A program made the position numbers and the translations under genes. A DNA stretch of 19,232 nucleotides from Fidelibacterota bacterium 46_43 (GTDB lineage: Bacteria > Fidelibacterota > Fidelibacteria > Fidelibacterales > Fidelibacteraceae): the NCBI GenBank assembly GCA_001509335.1, contig LGGY01000006.1, forward strand, positions 1 to 19,232, in the 5' to 3' direction. This document shows positions 8,384-15,180 of this stretch, piece after piece; positions within the stretch are counted from its first letter, which is position 1, and every line of letters begins with the position of its first letter. The notes under the pieces were generated by a model, which ran no database searches, was not told the origin of the DNA, and saw only the letters and a list, made by a program, of their open reading frames with translations.

Positions 8384-9845
8384 GGAGTCCCTCCCCCGCT
8401 TTTTCAATAGCTTTGAGCATGGCTTCGGCTTTATGTCCCGTTTCTTCATATTCTTTTTCGGGGAAACTGTCTGCAACGATTCCTGCCCCTGCCTGAATGT
8501 ATAGCCTGTTGTCTTTGGCAATCAGGGTTCGGATGGCAATGCATGTATCGGAATTTCCTGTATAATCAAAATATCCCACGGCACCGGAGTAGATTCCCCG
8601 CTTTTCCGGTTCCAGCTCGTGAATGATTTCCATTGCCCGGACTTTCGGCGCTCCGCTGACTGTACCGGCGGGAAAAGCGGCTTTAAAAGCATCAATGGCG
8701 TGGAATCCGGGCCGTAAACGTCCCCGGACCCGGGATATAATGTGCATCACATGGGAATACCGTTCTATAGTCTGGAAGTCTTCCACTCTGATACTGCCGT
8801 ATTCGGCAATACGTCCCATATCATTCCGGGCCAGATCCACCAGCATGACATGTTCAGCCAGCTCTTTGGGATCCTTTAACAGATCCCGGGCATTGGCTTC
8901 ATCATCCGACCGGTTCTCTCCCCGGGGACGAGTCCCTGCTATGGGTATGATTTCCAGTTCTTGATCCTGACATCGGATCAGAGGCTCGGGAGAAGAACCG
9001 ATGATCTGGTACCTGCCGCAATCCAGATAAAAGAGGTAGGGGGAAGGGTTGATATTGCGGAGGGACCGGTAGACATGAAAGGCATCACCCCTGAAATCCA
9101 TGTGAAAACGCCGGGACAATACCGTTTGAAAAATATCACCGGTATAGATGTATTCCTTCGCCCGGGTAACCGCCCGGGTAAAAGTCTCTTTTTTAAAGTT
9201 TGCAGACAGGCTCTCCTGAACGGCTGTAAAGGAAGTGTTCAGTTCCGATACAGTCCGGATTTTATCATGCATGGATGTAAGGCGGAACCGGGCATCTTTG
9301 TAAAGAGCAGCAAGATCGGAGGTGTTATCCACAAAAACATTGGCAATGAGGATGACTTCATTTTTAAAATGATCAAAGGCAATCAGGTCTTTATAAAAGG
9401 CCATAAGTGCGTTGTCTGTTCCGATGGGATCACTTTTAGGAGGTGGAAGCGTCTCGTATTCCCGGGTCATTTCGTATCCGATAAATCCTACCGCACCACA
9501 GGTAAAACGAGGAAGACCTTCTCGGTGAACCGGCGTATACCGGGATAAAAGATCGGACAATCGGTCGAAGAAAGAAGTTTCTTCGGACGAGCTTTTTCCT
9601 CCGGGACCGGTTTCCGTTATTCCGGTGCCGGTATCTTTTAAAAGATGAAAAGGAGAAAAGCCGATAAAGGAATACCGGCCCAGGTGTTCGCCTTTTATAA
9701 CACTTTCCAGTAAAAATGAATGGTGACCCGGTTGTCTCATTTTCAAATACACAATTACAGGGGTGACAAAATCCCCATTGAACCGCTCATAGATGGGAAT
9801 AATGGTTTTGGGAGCCGCTGCCTTCCTGAACTCGTCAAATGTCAT
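8367..9845 (-). CDS. trpE: Anthranilate synthase component I
   Basis: 492 residues. It converts chorismate to anthranilate with ammonia from TrpG, the committed step of the pathway. The chorismate-binding core is complete: GDIFQ (236-240), IAGTRPRG (302-309), FPAGTVSGAPK (391-401) and GAGIVADS (453-460). The N-terminal LLES (45-48), part of the feedback Trp pocket in this family, is present, which suggests inhibition by tryptophan. A modest AGG lies 7 nt before the ATG. It is the first enzyme gene of the operon, about 35 nt past the attenuator hairpin. The whole protein lacks Trp, fitting its need to be made during Trp starvation. Confidence 0.98.
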   Translation of the reverse strand: MTFDEFRKAAAPKTIIPIYERFNGDFVTPVIVYLKMRQPGHHSFLLESVIKGEHLGRYSFIGFSPFHLLKDTGTGITETGPGGKSSSEETSFFDRLSDLLSRYTPVHREGLPRFTCGAVGFIGYEMTREYETLPPPKSDPIGTDNALMAFYKDLIAFDHFKNEVILIANVFVDNTSDLAALYKDARFRLTSMHDKIRTVSELNTSFTAVQESLSANFKKETFTRAVTRAKEYIYTGDIFQTVLSRRFHMDFRGDAFHVYRSLRNINPSPYLFYLDCGRYQIIGSSPEPLIRCQDQELEIIPIAGTRPRGENRSDDEANARDLLKDPKELAEHVMLVDLARNDMGRIAEYGSIRVEDFQTIERYSHVMHIISRVRGRLRPGFHAIDAFKAAFPAGTVSGAPKVRAMEIIHELEPEKRGIYSGAVGYFDYTGNSDTCIAIRTLIAKDNRLYIQAGAGIVADSFPEKEYEETGHKAEAMLKAIEKAGEGLHDFIH

Positions 9846-9881
9846 GCGATACCTGTTTTTTCCATTTTTGTGTAACCATGC

Positions 9882-9907
9882 AAAAAGCCCACTTAAAGAA
9901 GTGGGCT
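9882..9907 (-). terminator. trp attenuator (leader terminator)
   Basis: On the minus strand AGCCCACTT-CTTT-AAGTGGGCT forms a perfect 9-bp hairpin followed at once by a T run. It lies between the leader peptide and trpE, so it stops transcription before the structural genes when Trp is plentiful. Its left arm is shared with the antiterminator. Confidence 0.9.
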
Positions 9908-9966
9908 GTGTATATTTTTTTTTGTTCGTTAACAGTTATGTTTTACAAAAACACACACCTCCCACT
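9900..9966 (-). promoter_or_regulatory. trp leader antiterminator (2:3 pairing)
   Basis: Leader RNA AGUGGG (9966-9961) pairs with CCCACU (9905-9900). After a 2x2 A/G mismatch, GUGUGUGUUUUU (9958-9947) pairs with AAAAAUAUACAC (9919-9908), including two G-U pairs. This uses the left arm of the terminator and so excludes it. Segment 2 begins about 13 nt after the second Trp codon, so a ribosome stalled there leaves it free, while a ribosome reaching the stop at 9943 covers part of it. A possible 1:2 pairing is ACAUACAC (10011-10004) with GUGUGUGU (9958-9951). The pairings were found by eye, with no energy calculation. Confidence 0.8.
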
Positions 9967-10023
9967 CCCGTATCTTTTCCACCACTGGTTTTTGTTGAGA
10001 GTTGTGTATGTTTTATTTTGCAT
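9943..10023 (-). CDS. trpL: trp operon leader peptide
   Basis: A 26-codon reading frame, beginning MQNKTYTTLN and ending GRCVFL, with tandem tryptophan codons at positions 14-15 (TGG TGG, 9984-9979). Tandem Trp codons just ahead of a mutually exclusive hairpin pair are the hallmark of ribosome-mediated attenuation: the ribosome stalls here when charged tRNA-Trp is short. The frame is open further upstream, but the ATG at 10023 lies inside the predicted transcript. The ribosome site is weak (CAGG, 11 nt away). The peptide itself probably has no function beyond being translated. Confidence 0.85.
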   Translation of the reverse strand: MQNKTYTTLNKNQWWKRYGSGRCVFL

Positions 10024-10049
10024 AATCGTTCTAACCTGTTGTTGCTGAG

Positions 10050-10079
10050 AGTTTAAGATGTTTCTATGTATAGAGTCAA
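10050..10079 (-). promoter_or_regulatory. Predicted trp operon promoter
   Basis: On the minus strand TTGACT (10079-10074) and TAAACT (10055-10050) are separated by 18 nt. The -35 is good and the -10 mediocre. Transcription from about 10043 would give a leader of roughly 200 nt before trpE, a fitting size for the attenuator. I see no clear TrpR-like palindrome. Confidence 0.45.
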
Positions 10080-10376
10080 GAGAAAAAGAGAAATTTTTTA
10101 AGGAGAATTTGTTTAAAAAAAACCGAAACGTCCGGCAAGCACTTCGCTTTTGATCCATTTGTTAATAGAAACAGGGTTTGGGAAAAAGTGTCTTATCATT
10201 AAGATCTTATTTATTGCTATAAGATGTTATTTTAATGCAAAAATAGTCAGTACATCTTTTGCAGGAAAGCCTTACATTAACTAGCTTTATAAGAAAAGTT
10301 GGTGCTTACGGGATATGGAACCGGAAATGATTATAAACGTTCCGGTGAGAAAGAAAATTGTAACACATGTTATCCC
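10080..10376. other. Divergent intergenic region between trp promoter and kinase gene
   Basis: AT-rich, about 300 nt, with no gene I can support. It holds the inverted repeat at 10204-10225 and presumably the kinase promoter. TTTGGG-17 nt-TAAGAT (around 10176-10204) is a weak candidate, and I would not place the start from it. Confidence 0.5.
10204..10225. repeat. Inverted repeat, possible operator
   Basis: Perfect 7-bp arms ATCTTAT / ATAAGAT are separated by 8 nt (TTATTGCT). A further TCTTAT half-site lies just upstream at 10191-10196. There is no GC stem or T run, so it is not a terminator. Its dyad shape and place upstream of the kinase gene suit a regulator site, but no regulator can be named. 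Confidence 0.4.
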
Positions 10377-12149
10377 ATGGATGAAAGAGAAAAAAACAGG
10401 GTTAATGCCGGTGAGGCAAAGTTTCACCAGGTTTGGCAATGTGCTCTGGACGGCATGCGTCTGACGGACGGCAACGGTATTATCCGCGATGTCAATCCGG
10501 CATTTTCCGAGCTTGTACATTTACCCGGGGAATCTCTTATCGGAAAACCTCTGTCGGTCATATATCAAAAAGAAGCCTCCCGTATCATGCAGAAGTATTG
10601 TGAACGCTTTAAAACACGGACTATTCTGCCCCATGTGGTGAATCAATATGTTTTGCATGACGGGACCGTCCGATGGTTTGAGGTTTATAATACTTTTGTG
10701 GAAATTCCGGGTGAACCGGAACAGGTTTTATCCATCTTCCGGGATAAAACTGAACTGGTTAAGGCGACAGACAAGCTGAAAGAGAGCGAAACCCGTCTGA
10801 ATATTGCCGTTCAGAGTGCCCGTATCGGACTTTGGGATCAGGATTTCAAAACCGGAATCATAGTCCGGAATAACACCTGGGCAGAAATGCTGGGATATGA
10901 ATCGAAAGAGATTCAGAAAGATAAAAACGCCTTTCTCAATCTGATCCACCCTAATGATAGAGATAAAACCAGCCGCATCATTCAGAAACATGAAGCTGGA
11001 CAAACAGATTTTTTCCGGATCGAGCACAGGCTTCGTTGTGCCGATGGGTCCTGGAAATGGATCCTGAATGTGGGACAGATTGTGGAAAGGGATGAATCCG
11101 GAAAACCCCTGAGGGCTGCCGGTGTACATGTTGACATCGATGAGCAGAAAAAAACGGAAGAATCCCTTAAACAGTCGGAAAAACTCCTCCATTCTGTATG
11201 GGACCAGTCTAAAGACGGCATGCGACTAACCGATGCCAGGGGACGTATTGTCATGGTCAATGACGCTTTCAGCGAGATGATGGGCATGCCGAAAGAGAAA
11301 TTGGAAGGCCAATTTCTGGGCGTTATTTATTACCCTGAAGAACAGGATAGAATTGTAAAACGGTATAAAGAAAACTTTTTAAATAAAACCATCCAGCCCT
11401 ATATTGCACGCCCTTTCACCCTGTGGAACGGAGAGCAGAAATGGTTTGGTGTTTCTATCGCTTTTATCAGTGATACTTTGTTGCTGAGTGTTTTCAGAGA
11501 TATCACCCAGCAGGTTCGAAGCCAGGAATCCCTCAGGGAGCTCGTTCACCAGAAAGAAATGCTTATGCGTGAACTCCAGCACCGGGTGAAAAACAATATG
11601 AATATTATTGCAAGTCTGATCAGCCTGGAAATGCGGCAGATCCGGGATCCGGACATCAGGGGTATATTCCTGGATATCCGTAATCGCATCCATTCCATGG
11701 CCGCCATTTATGAACGCCTCAGCCTGACCGGTGATCCGGAATCTGTTGAATTGAACCAATACATTCAAACCCTGGCAGAAAATATTCTTAAGACTTTCAC
11801 GGTAGGATCCAACCGCCTGCATCTGAAGACCTTTCTGGATCCTGTCAGACTTGATACAAAACGGGCGGCCAGCCTGGGACTCATTTTAAATGAATTACTG
11901 ACAAATTCCCTGAAATACGCGTACCCAAATCATGAAAAGGGGACGATTACCATAGAAATCCGTCAAACAGACAATCAGATTCGTTTTGTTGTTAAAGATG
12001 ATGGAATCGGACTTCCGGATGATTTTTCTCCCGGAAAGGAGAAAAGTATGGGATTTATGCTGATTAAGACTCTGGTCAGCCAACTCAAAGGGAAAATGAC
12101 TATTGACGGGGGGCAGGGAACCCAAACAACGATTGAATTTCCTGTTTAA
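10377..12149 (+). CDS. Soluble PAS-PAS-PAS HisKA_2-type sensor histidine kinase
   Basis: 590 residues from the ATG at 10377. A TTG at 10299 would add 26 residues, and neither start has a clear ribosome site. Three PAS domains lie at about 15-125, 140-265 and 268-380. The second ends in a PAC-like ADGSWKWILNVGQIVERDE stretch. The kinase part begins MRELQHRVKNNMNIIASL, with the phospho-acceptor His402, matching the HisKA_2 (LytS/HWE-like) dimerisation box rather than classical HisKA. The ATPase has the N box LILNELLTNSLKYAY, DDGIGLPDD and a GFMLIKTLVSQL G2 region. No transmembrane segment is seen, so it is cytoplasmic and probably senses through PAS ligands or cofactors. It has no receiver domain and no response regulator next to it. 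PAS1 and PAS3 look like duplicates of each other. Confidence 0.9.
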   Translation: MDEREKNRVNAGEAKFHQVWQCALDGMRLTDGNGIIRDVNPAFSELVHLPGESLIGKPLSVIYQKEASRIMQKYCERFKTRTILPHVVNQYVLHDGTVRWFEVYNTFVEIPGEPEQVLSIFRDKTELVKATDKLKESETRLNIAVQSARIGLWDQDFKTGIIVRNNTWAEMLGYESKEIQKDKNAFLNLIHPNDRDKTSRIIQKHEAGQTDFFRIEHRLRCADGSWKWILNVGQIVERDESGKPLRAAGVHVDIDEQKKTEESLKQSEKLLHSVWDQSKDGMRLTDARGRIVMVNDAFSEMMGMPKEKLEGQFLGVIYYPEEQDRIVKRYKENFLNKTIQPYIARPFTLWNGEQKWFGVSIAFISDTLLLSVFRDITQQVRSQESLRELVHQKEMLMRELQHRVKNNMNIIASLISLEMRQIRDPDIRGIFLDIRNRIHSMAAIYERLSLTGDPESVELNQYIQTLAENILKTFTVGSNRLHLKTFLDPVRLDTKRAASLGLILNELLTNSLKYAYPNHEKGTITIEIRQTDNQIRFVVKDDGIGLPDDFSPGKEKSMGFMLIKTLVSQLKGKMTIDGGQGTQTTIEFPV

Positions 12150-12194
12150 TCCGGTTCTGTTATCACCGTTCAAATTACGGAACCCAAGGCCGAC

Positions 12195-12223
12195 TTGTGT
12201 AGTATCAGGGGAAACTGTATATT
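12195..12223 (+). promoter_or_regulatory. Predicted plsX promoter
   Basis: TTGTGT (12195-12200), a 17-nt spacer and TATATT (12218-12223) lie in the 112-nt gap after the kinase gene. Transcription would begin near 12230, about 30 nt before plsX, so plsX need not depend on the kinase transcript. Confidence 0.55.
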
Positions 12224-12261
12224 TAAATGATATTGAAAGATGAAAAAGATGAAAGTGAATT

Positions 12262-13320
12262 ATGGAAGAACATGAAATTACAATCGCTCTGGATGTCATG
12301 GGGGGCGATGATGCCCCGGCGGTGACGGTCCAGGGCGCTGCAGAAACAACACTAGAATCACCTATGAAGGTCCTCCTGATAGGCGATGAAAAAGCGATCC
12401 AAAAAGAGTTAAAAAAACATAAGTATCATGCAGATCAGCTGGAGATTGTTCATACAAGCCACCAGATTTCCATGGGTGAAAACCCGAAAATCGCCATAAA
12501 TCAAAAACCGGATGCATCCATAGTTCTGGCTACCCAAAAAATTTCCGAGGGGTGTGCCCATGCTTTGGTGTCCGCAGGGAGCACCGGAGCCGTGATTTTA
12601 TCTGCGGCAAAAAATATTCCCAGAATCCTGGGTGTCCACAAGGCAGCCCTGGCGGCTAGCTATCCCACCCATAACATCCAAAAAAGACAGGATATATTTT
12701 CTCTTCTTCTCGATGTAGGGGCTAATATCCATAACTCCCACCACGATCTGGTCCACTTTGCTTTTATGGGGGCTACGTACGCCCGGGAAATCAAGAAAAT
12801 TGAAAACCCTACAGTGGGACTACTGAACATTGGGGCCGAAGAGTACAAAGGGGGTGAAAAACTGGCCCGGACCCATAGGATTTTAAAAGCCCTTCCGGAT
12901 ATCAATTTTATCGGCAATATCGAGGGGGATCAGATTATGCAGGGACTGGCAGATGTGGTTGTTACCGAAGGGCTAACAGGAAACATCACCCTCAAGGTAA
13001 TGGAGGGAATGGCCAGTTCAGCCAAAAACCTTGGCAAACAGGCTTTTCGTCAGAATGTTTTGTGGAAAATGGGACTCATTATGTTATCCGGAGGGATTCG
13101 CAAGTTAAGAGATGTGACTGATTATCAGGAATATGGCGGAGCACCCATTTTCGGATTCGATAAAATGATTATTAAATGCCATGGACGATCTACAGCGAAG
13201 GCGATAAAAAATGCCCTGAAACTGGCGGCTAAATCCGTCCGGGATGATATCACCGGACAAATCAGCCGGTATATCACCAATTATGAGTATCACCATGCAG
13301 ACTATGATGTGGAAATCTGA
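12262..13320 (+). CDS. plsX: Phosphate acyltransferase PlsX
   Basis: 352 residues. It makes acyl-phosphate from acyl-ACP, the acyl donor for PlsY in phosphatidic acid synthesis, and is a peripheral membrane enzyme. Family motifs in order are ITIALDVMGGDDAP near the N-terminus, ALVSAGSTGAV, LLNIGAEEYKG, FIGNIEGDQI, DVVVTEGLTGN and the C-terminal YGGAPIFGF. The length is normal. The usual fabH or rpmF partner is absent here; hrcA follows after 142 nt with its own predicted promoter. The ribosome site before the ATG is weak, but this start gives the expected short lead into the first strand. Confidence 0.96.
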   Translation: MEEHEITIALDVMGGDDAPAVTVQGAAETTLESPMKVLLIGDEKAIQKELKKHKYHADQLEIVHTSHQISMGENPKIAINQKPDASIVLATQKISEGCAHALVSAGSTGAVILSAAKNIPRILGVHKAALAASYPTHNIQKRQDIFSLLLDVGANIHNSHHDLVHFAFMGATYAREIKKIENPTVGLLNIGAEEYKGGEKLARTHRILKALPDINFIGNIEGDQIMQGLADVVVTEGLTGNITLKVMEGMASSAKNLGKQAFRQNVLWKMGLIMLSGGIRKLRDVTDYQEYGGAPIFGFDKMIIKCHGRSTAKAIKNALKLAAKSVRDDITGQISRYITNYEYHHADYDVEI

Positions 13321-13410
13321 GTCTGCCTGAAAATTGGTCAGGACTTGTAAGATCAATAATATCATAAAGTTACACTCCTTTTGCATCGGGAAGAGATGTG
13401 CTTTTACAAC

Positions 13411-13439
13411 TTGATAAAAAGCAATGATTTTATTAACAT
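13411..13439 (+). promoter_or_regulatory. Predicted hrcA operon promoter
   Basis: TTGATA (13411-13416), a 17-nt spacer and TAACAT (13434-13439) lie 23 nt before the hrcA ATG. The rest of the 142-nt gap has only a short CCTGA/TCAGG repeat just past the plsX stop, without a T run. No CIRCE element (TTAGCACTC-N9-GAGTGCTAA) overlaps the promoter. TTACACTC at 13370-13377 is the nearest look-alike and lacks a proper right arm. Confidence 0.5.
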
Positions 13440-13462
13440 TTATGATGATTATGAGATAAAAG

Positions 13463-14497
13463 ATGGTGCGGACAAAAGAATTGGAAAATAAAGTATTGGC
13501 CAGCGTGATCCGGGAGTATATTGCCACGGCACAGCCTGTTTCTTCCAGGGTGATTGTGGAAAAGTATATTCCGAACATTTCGGCAGCCACGGTTCGGAAT
13601 ATCATGGTGGGACTCGAAAAGCGGGGTGTGTTGACTCATCCGTTCACATCATCGGGCCGTATTCCAACAAACAGCGGATACAAGTATTATGTTGACACCC
13701 TGATGGCTTCCCCGGAGCCGGAGGATTCTGTTAAGCACGCCATCCATGAAGCCCTGAATCGCACCCCTTCTGATATTGAGATGTTGTTGAATCTCACTTC
13801 GCGGCTGCTGGGGACCATGACAGATGAAATCGGTGTGGCGATGGCTCCGGTGTTCATGAAAGGTGTCGTGGATGATATTCAGCTCCTTGAGCTGTCGGGA
13901 GACCGGCTGTTGCTGGTGTTTCAGATAGAAAACGGTTTGGTGAAAACAGTGATGGTGGAAACCCGTCAGGTGTTGAATAAATCCCGGCTTCAGTTTATTC
14001 AGTCCCTCTTTAAAGAGCTTTTTGTAGGCGTTAACCTCTACACTATGAAACAGAAACTGGAGCGGATTCTGAATGATATTCCCAGTGGTGAGCGGGGACT
14101 GGTGGAATTGATTTGTGGCCAGATTGAGCAACAGATGATGCCCCGTATCCACACCAGTGAAAATTATTCTTTCCTGGCAAAACCGGAATTCCGCGAACCC
14201 GCCGACTCTGCAGTCGTACACCTTTTAATGACGGATGGATGGATGTTCAGACTCCGGGAAAAAATTTCCGTTACTCATTCGTCTGATGCGTTGACACTCC
14301 TAACCGGGGACGACATCGATTTTGTAGCCGGAACAAATTGCAGCGTGCTTATGTCCGGTTTTACTCTGGGGAATCTGGAAGGCGCTCTGGCCGTTGTCGG
14401 CCCTTCCCGAATGGATTACGATTTTATCGTACCCCTGCTGGGATTTGTCCGCCGCAAGATTAACGAGAAAATCAATCACATTAAGAAAAACATATAG
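13463..14497 (+). CDS. hrcA: Heat-inducible transcription repressor HrcA
   Basis: 344 residues. HrcA represses heat-shock genes by binding CIRCE operators. The N-terminal winged helix carries the family core QPVSSRVIVEKY, NISAATVRNIMVGLEKRGVL and SSGRIPTNSGYKYYVD (about residues 24-80). The GAF-like and dimerisation parts follow, and the C-terminus has the hallmark ALAVVGPSRMDYDFIVPLLGFV. The length is normal. It is first in hrcA-grpE-dnaJ with a 10-nt gap to grpE, so it should be autoregulated with the chaperone genes, although no clear CIRCE is visible upstream. The ribosome site is poor (GAG, 7 nt before ATG). Confidence 0.96.
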   Translation: MVRTKELENKVLASVIREYIATAQPVSSRVIVEKYIPNISAATVRNIMVGLEKRGVLTHPFTSSGRIPTNSGYKYYVDTLMASPEPEDSVKHAIHEALNRTPSDIEMLLNLTSRLLGTMTDEIGVAMAPVFMKGVVDDIQLLELSGDRLLLVFQIENGLVKTVMVETRQVLNKSRLQFIQSLFKELFVGVNLYTMKQKLERILNDIPSGERGLVELICGQIEQQMMPRIHTSENYSFLAKPEFREPADSAVVHLLMTDGWMFRLREKISVTHSSDALTLLTGDDIDFVAGTNCSVLMSGFTLGNLEGALAVVGPSRMDYDFIVPLLGFVRRKINEKINHIKKNI

Positions 14498-14507
14498 GAC
14501 ACTCTTT

Positions 14508-15176
14508 ATGAAAAAAGATGAAACTCAAAAAGATACCCGGGATCATGAAATATTGGAGGATGAAAAATCCCCGGATGTGAACAAAGGAAAAACAAAATCC
14601 AAAGAAAAAGAACAGCAAAAGAATTCCGAAGAAAAATCCAAAAAGAAAAAAGAAGAGGCCCAACAGCCTGAGGCGGAAAAGACAGAACCGGCCGAAGAAA
14701 AAGAAACGGATCCTTTACAGATTCTGATGGATCAGCTGGCTCAGACGGAAGAACAGAAAAAGGATTTGGAAGATAAATTTATCCGCCTGGTTGCAGAATT
14801 CGACAATTATAAAAAACGCATGTCCCGGGATTTTGAAAGACAATCGGAAATGGTCCGGGAAAAGATTCTTCTCAGTCTTTTACCGATTATGGATGATCTG
14901 GACCGGCTCTTACAACACGAAGGGGAAAATGGAAATGTCTCCCTGGAAGGGATTAAACTTATACGGAACAATTTTGAACGAATTTTGAATAATTATGGCG
15001 TCAAAACTTTTGAGTCAGTGGGACAGCCCTTTGATCCTGAAAAGCATGATGCCATGATGACCCGTAAAAGTGAAGAATACGATGTTCCGACTGTTGTTGA
15101 AGAATTCGAAAAGGGATATAAAATAAATGATAAGGTCCTTCGGCATGCCCGTGTTGTGGTAAGTGCCGCGGAATAA
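14508..15176 (+). CDS. grpE: Nucleotide exchange factor GrpE
   Basis: 222 residues. It is a homodimeric co-chaperone that drives ADP release from DnaK. Residues 1-70 are an unusually long, almost entirely Lys/Glu/Asp/Gln segment, probably disordered. A long coiled-coil helix follows (about 70-125, with FIRLVAEFDNYKKRMSRDFE). The beta-wing head has GQPFDPEKHDAM and ends with the GrpE signature VVEEFEKGYKINDKVLRHARV. The start at 14508 has AGGA 8 nt upstream and follows the hrcA stop by 10 nt; the longer open frame lies inside hrcA. dnaJ begins 4 nt after its stop; dnaK is not in the window. Confidence 0.96.
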   Translation: MKKDETQKDTRDHEILEDEKSPDVNKGKTKSKEKEQQKNSEEKSKKKKEEAQQPEAEKTEPAEEKETDPLQILMDQLAQTEEQKKDLEDKFIRLVAEFDNYKKRMSRDFERQSEMVREKILLSLLPIMDDLDRLLQHEGENGNVSLEGIKLIRNNFERILNNYGVKTFESVGQPFDPEKHDAMMTRKSEEYDVPTVVEEFEKGYKINDKVLRHARVVVSAAE

Positions 15177-15180
15177 ATAT

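Noticed and set aside
8384..8521. Longer trpG with 46 extra N-terminal residues
   Set aside because: It lies inside trpE and is unlike TrpG; a strong GGAGG precedes the ATG at 8383.
9793..10056. Plus-strand frames of 69-87 codons over the trp leader
   Set aside because: They run antisense through trpE's start, the attenuator and the leader peptide, with no ribosome site and low-complexity Phe/Leu content.
12153..12186. GGTTC/GAACC repeat after the kinase gene as a terminator
   Set aside because: The stem is too short for its large loop, and no T run follows.
13326..13343. CCTGA-N7-TCAGG hairpin after plsX as a terminator
   Set aside because: Only 5 bp and no T run follows.
13366..13404. 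Possible CIRCE element upstream of hrcA
   Set aside because: The left-arm look-alike TTACACTC lacks a matching right arm at the right distance; GAGATGTGCT is displaced and interrupted.
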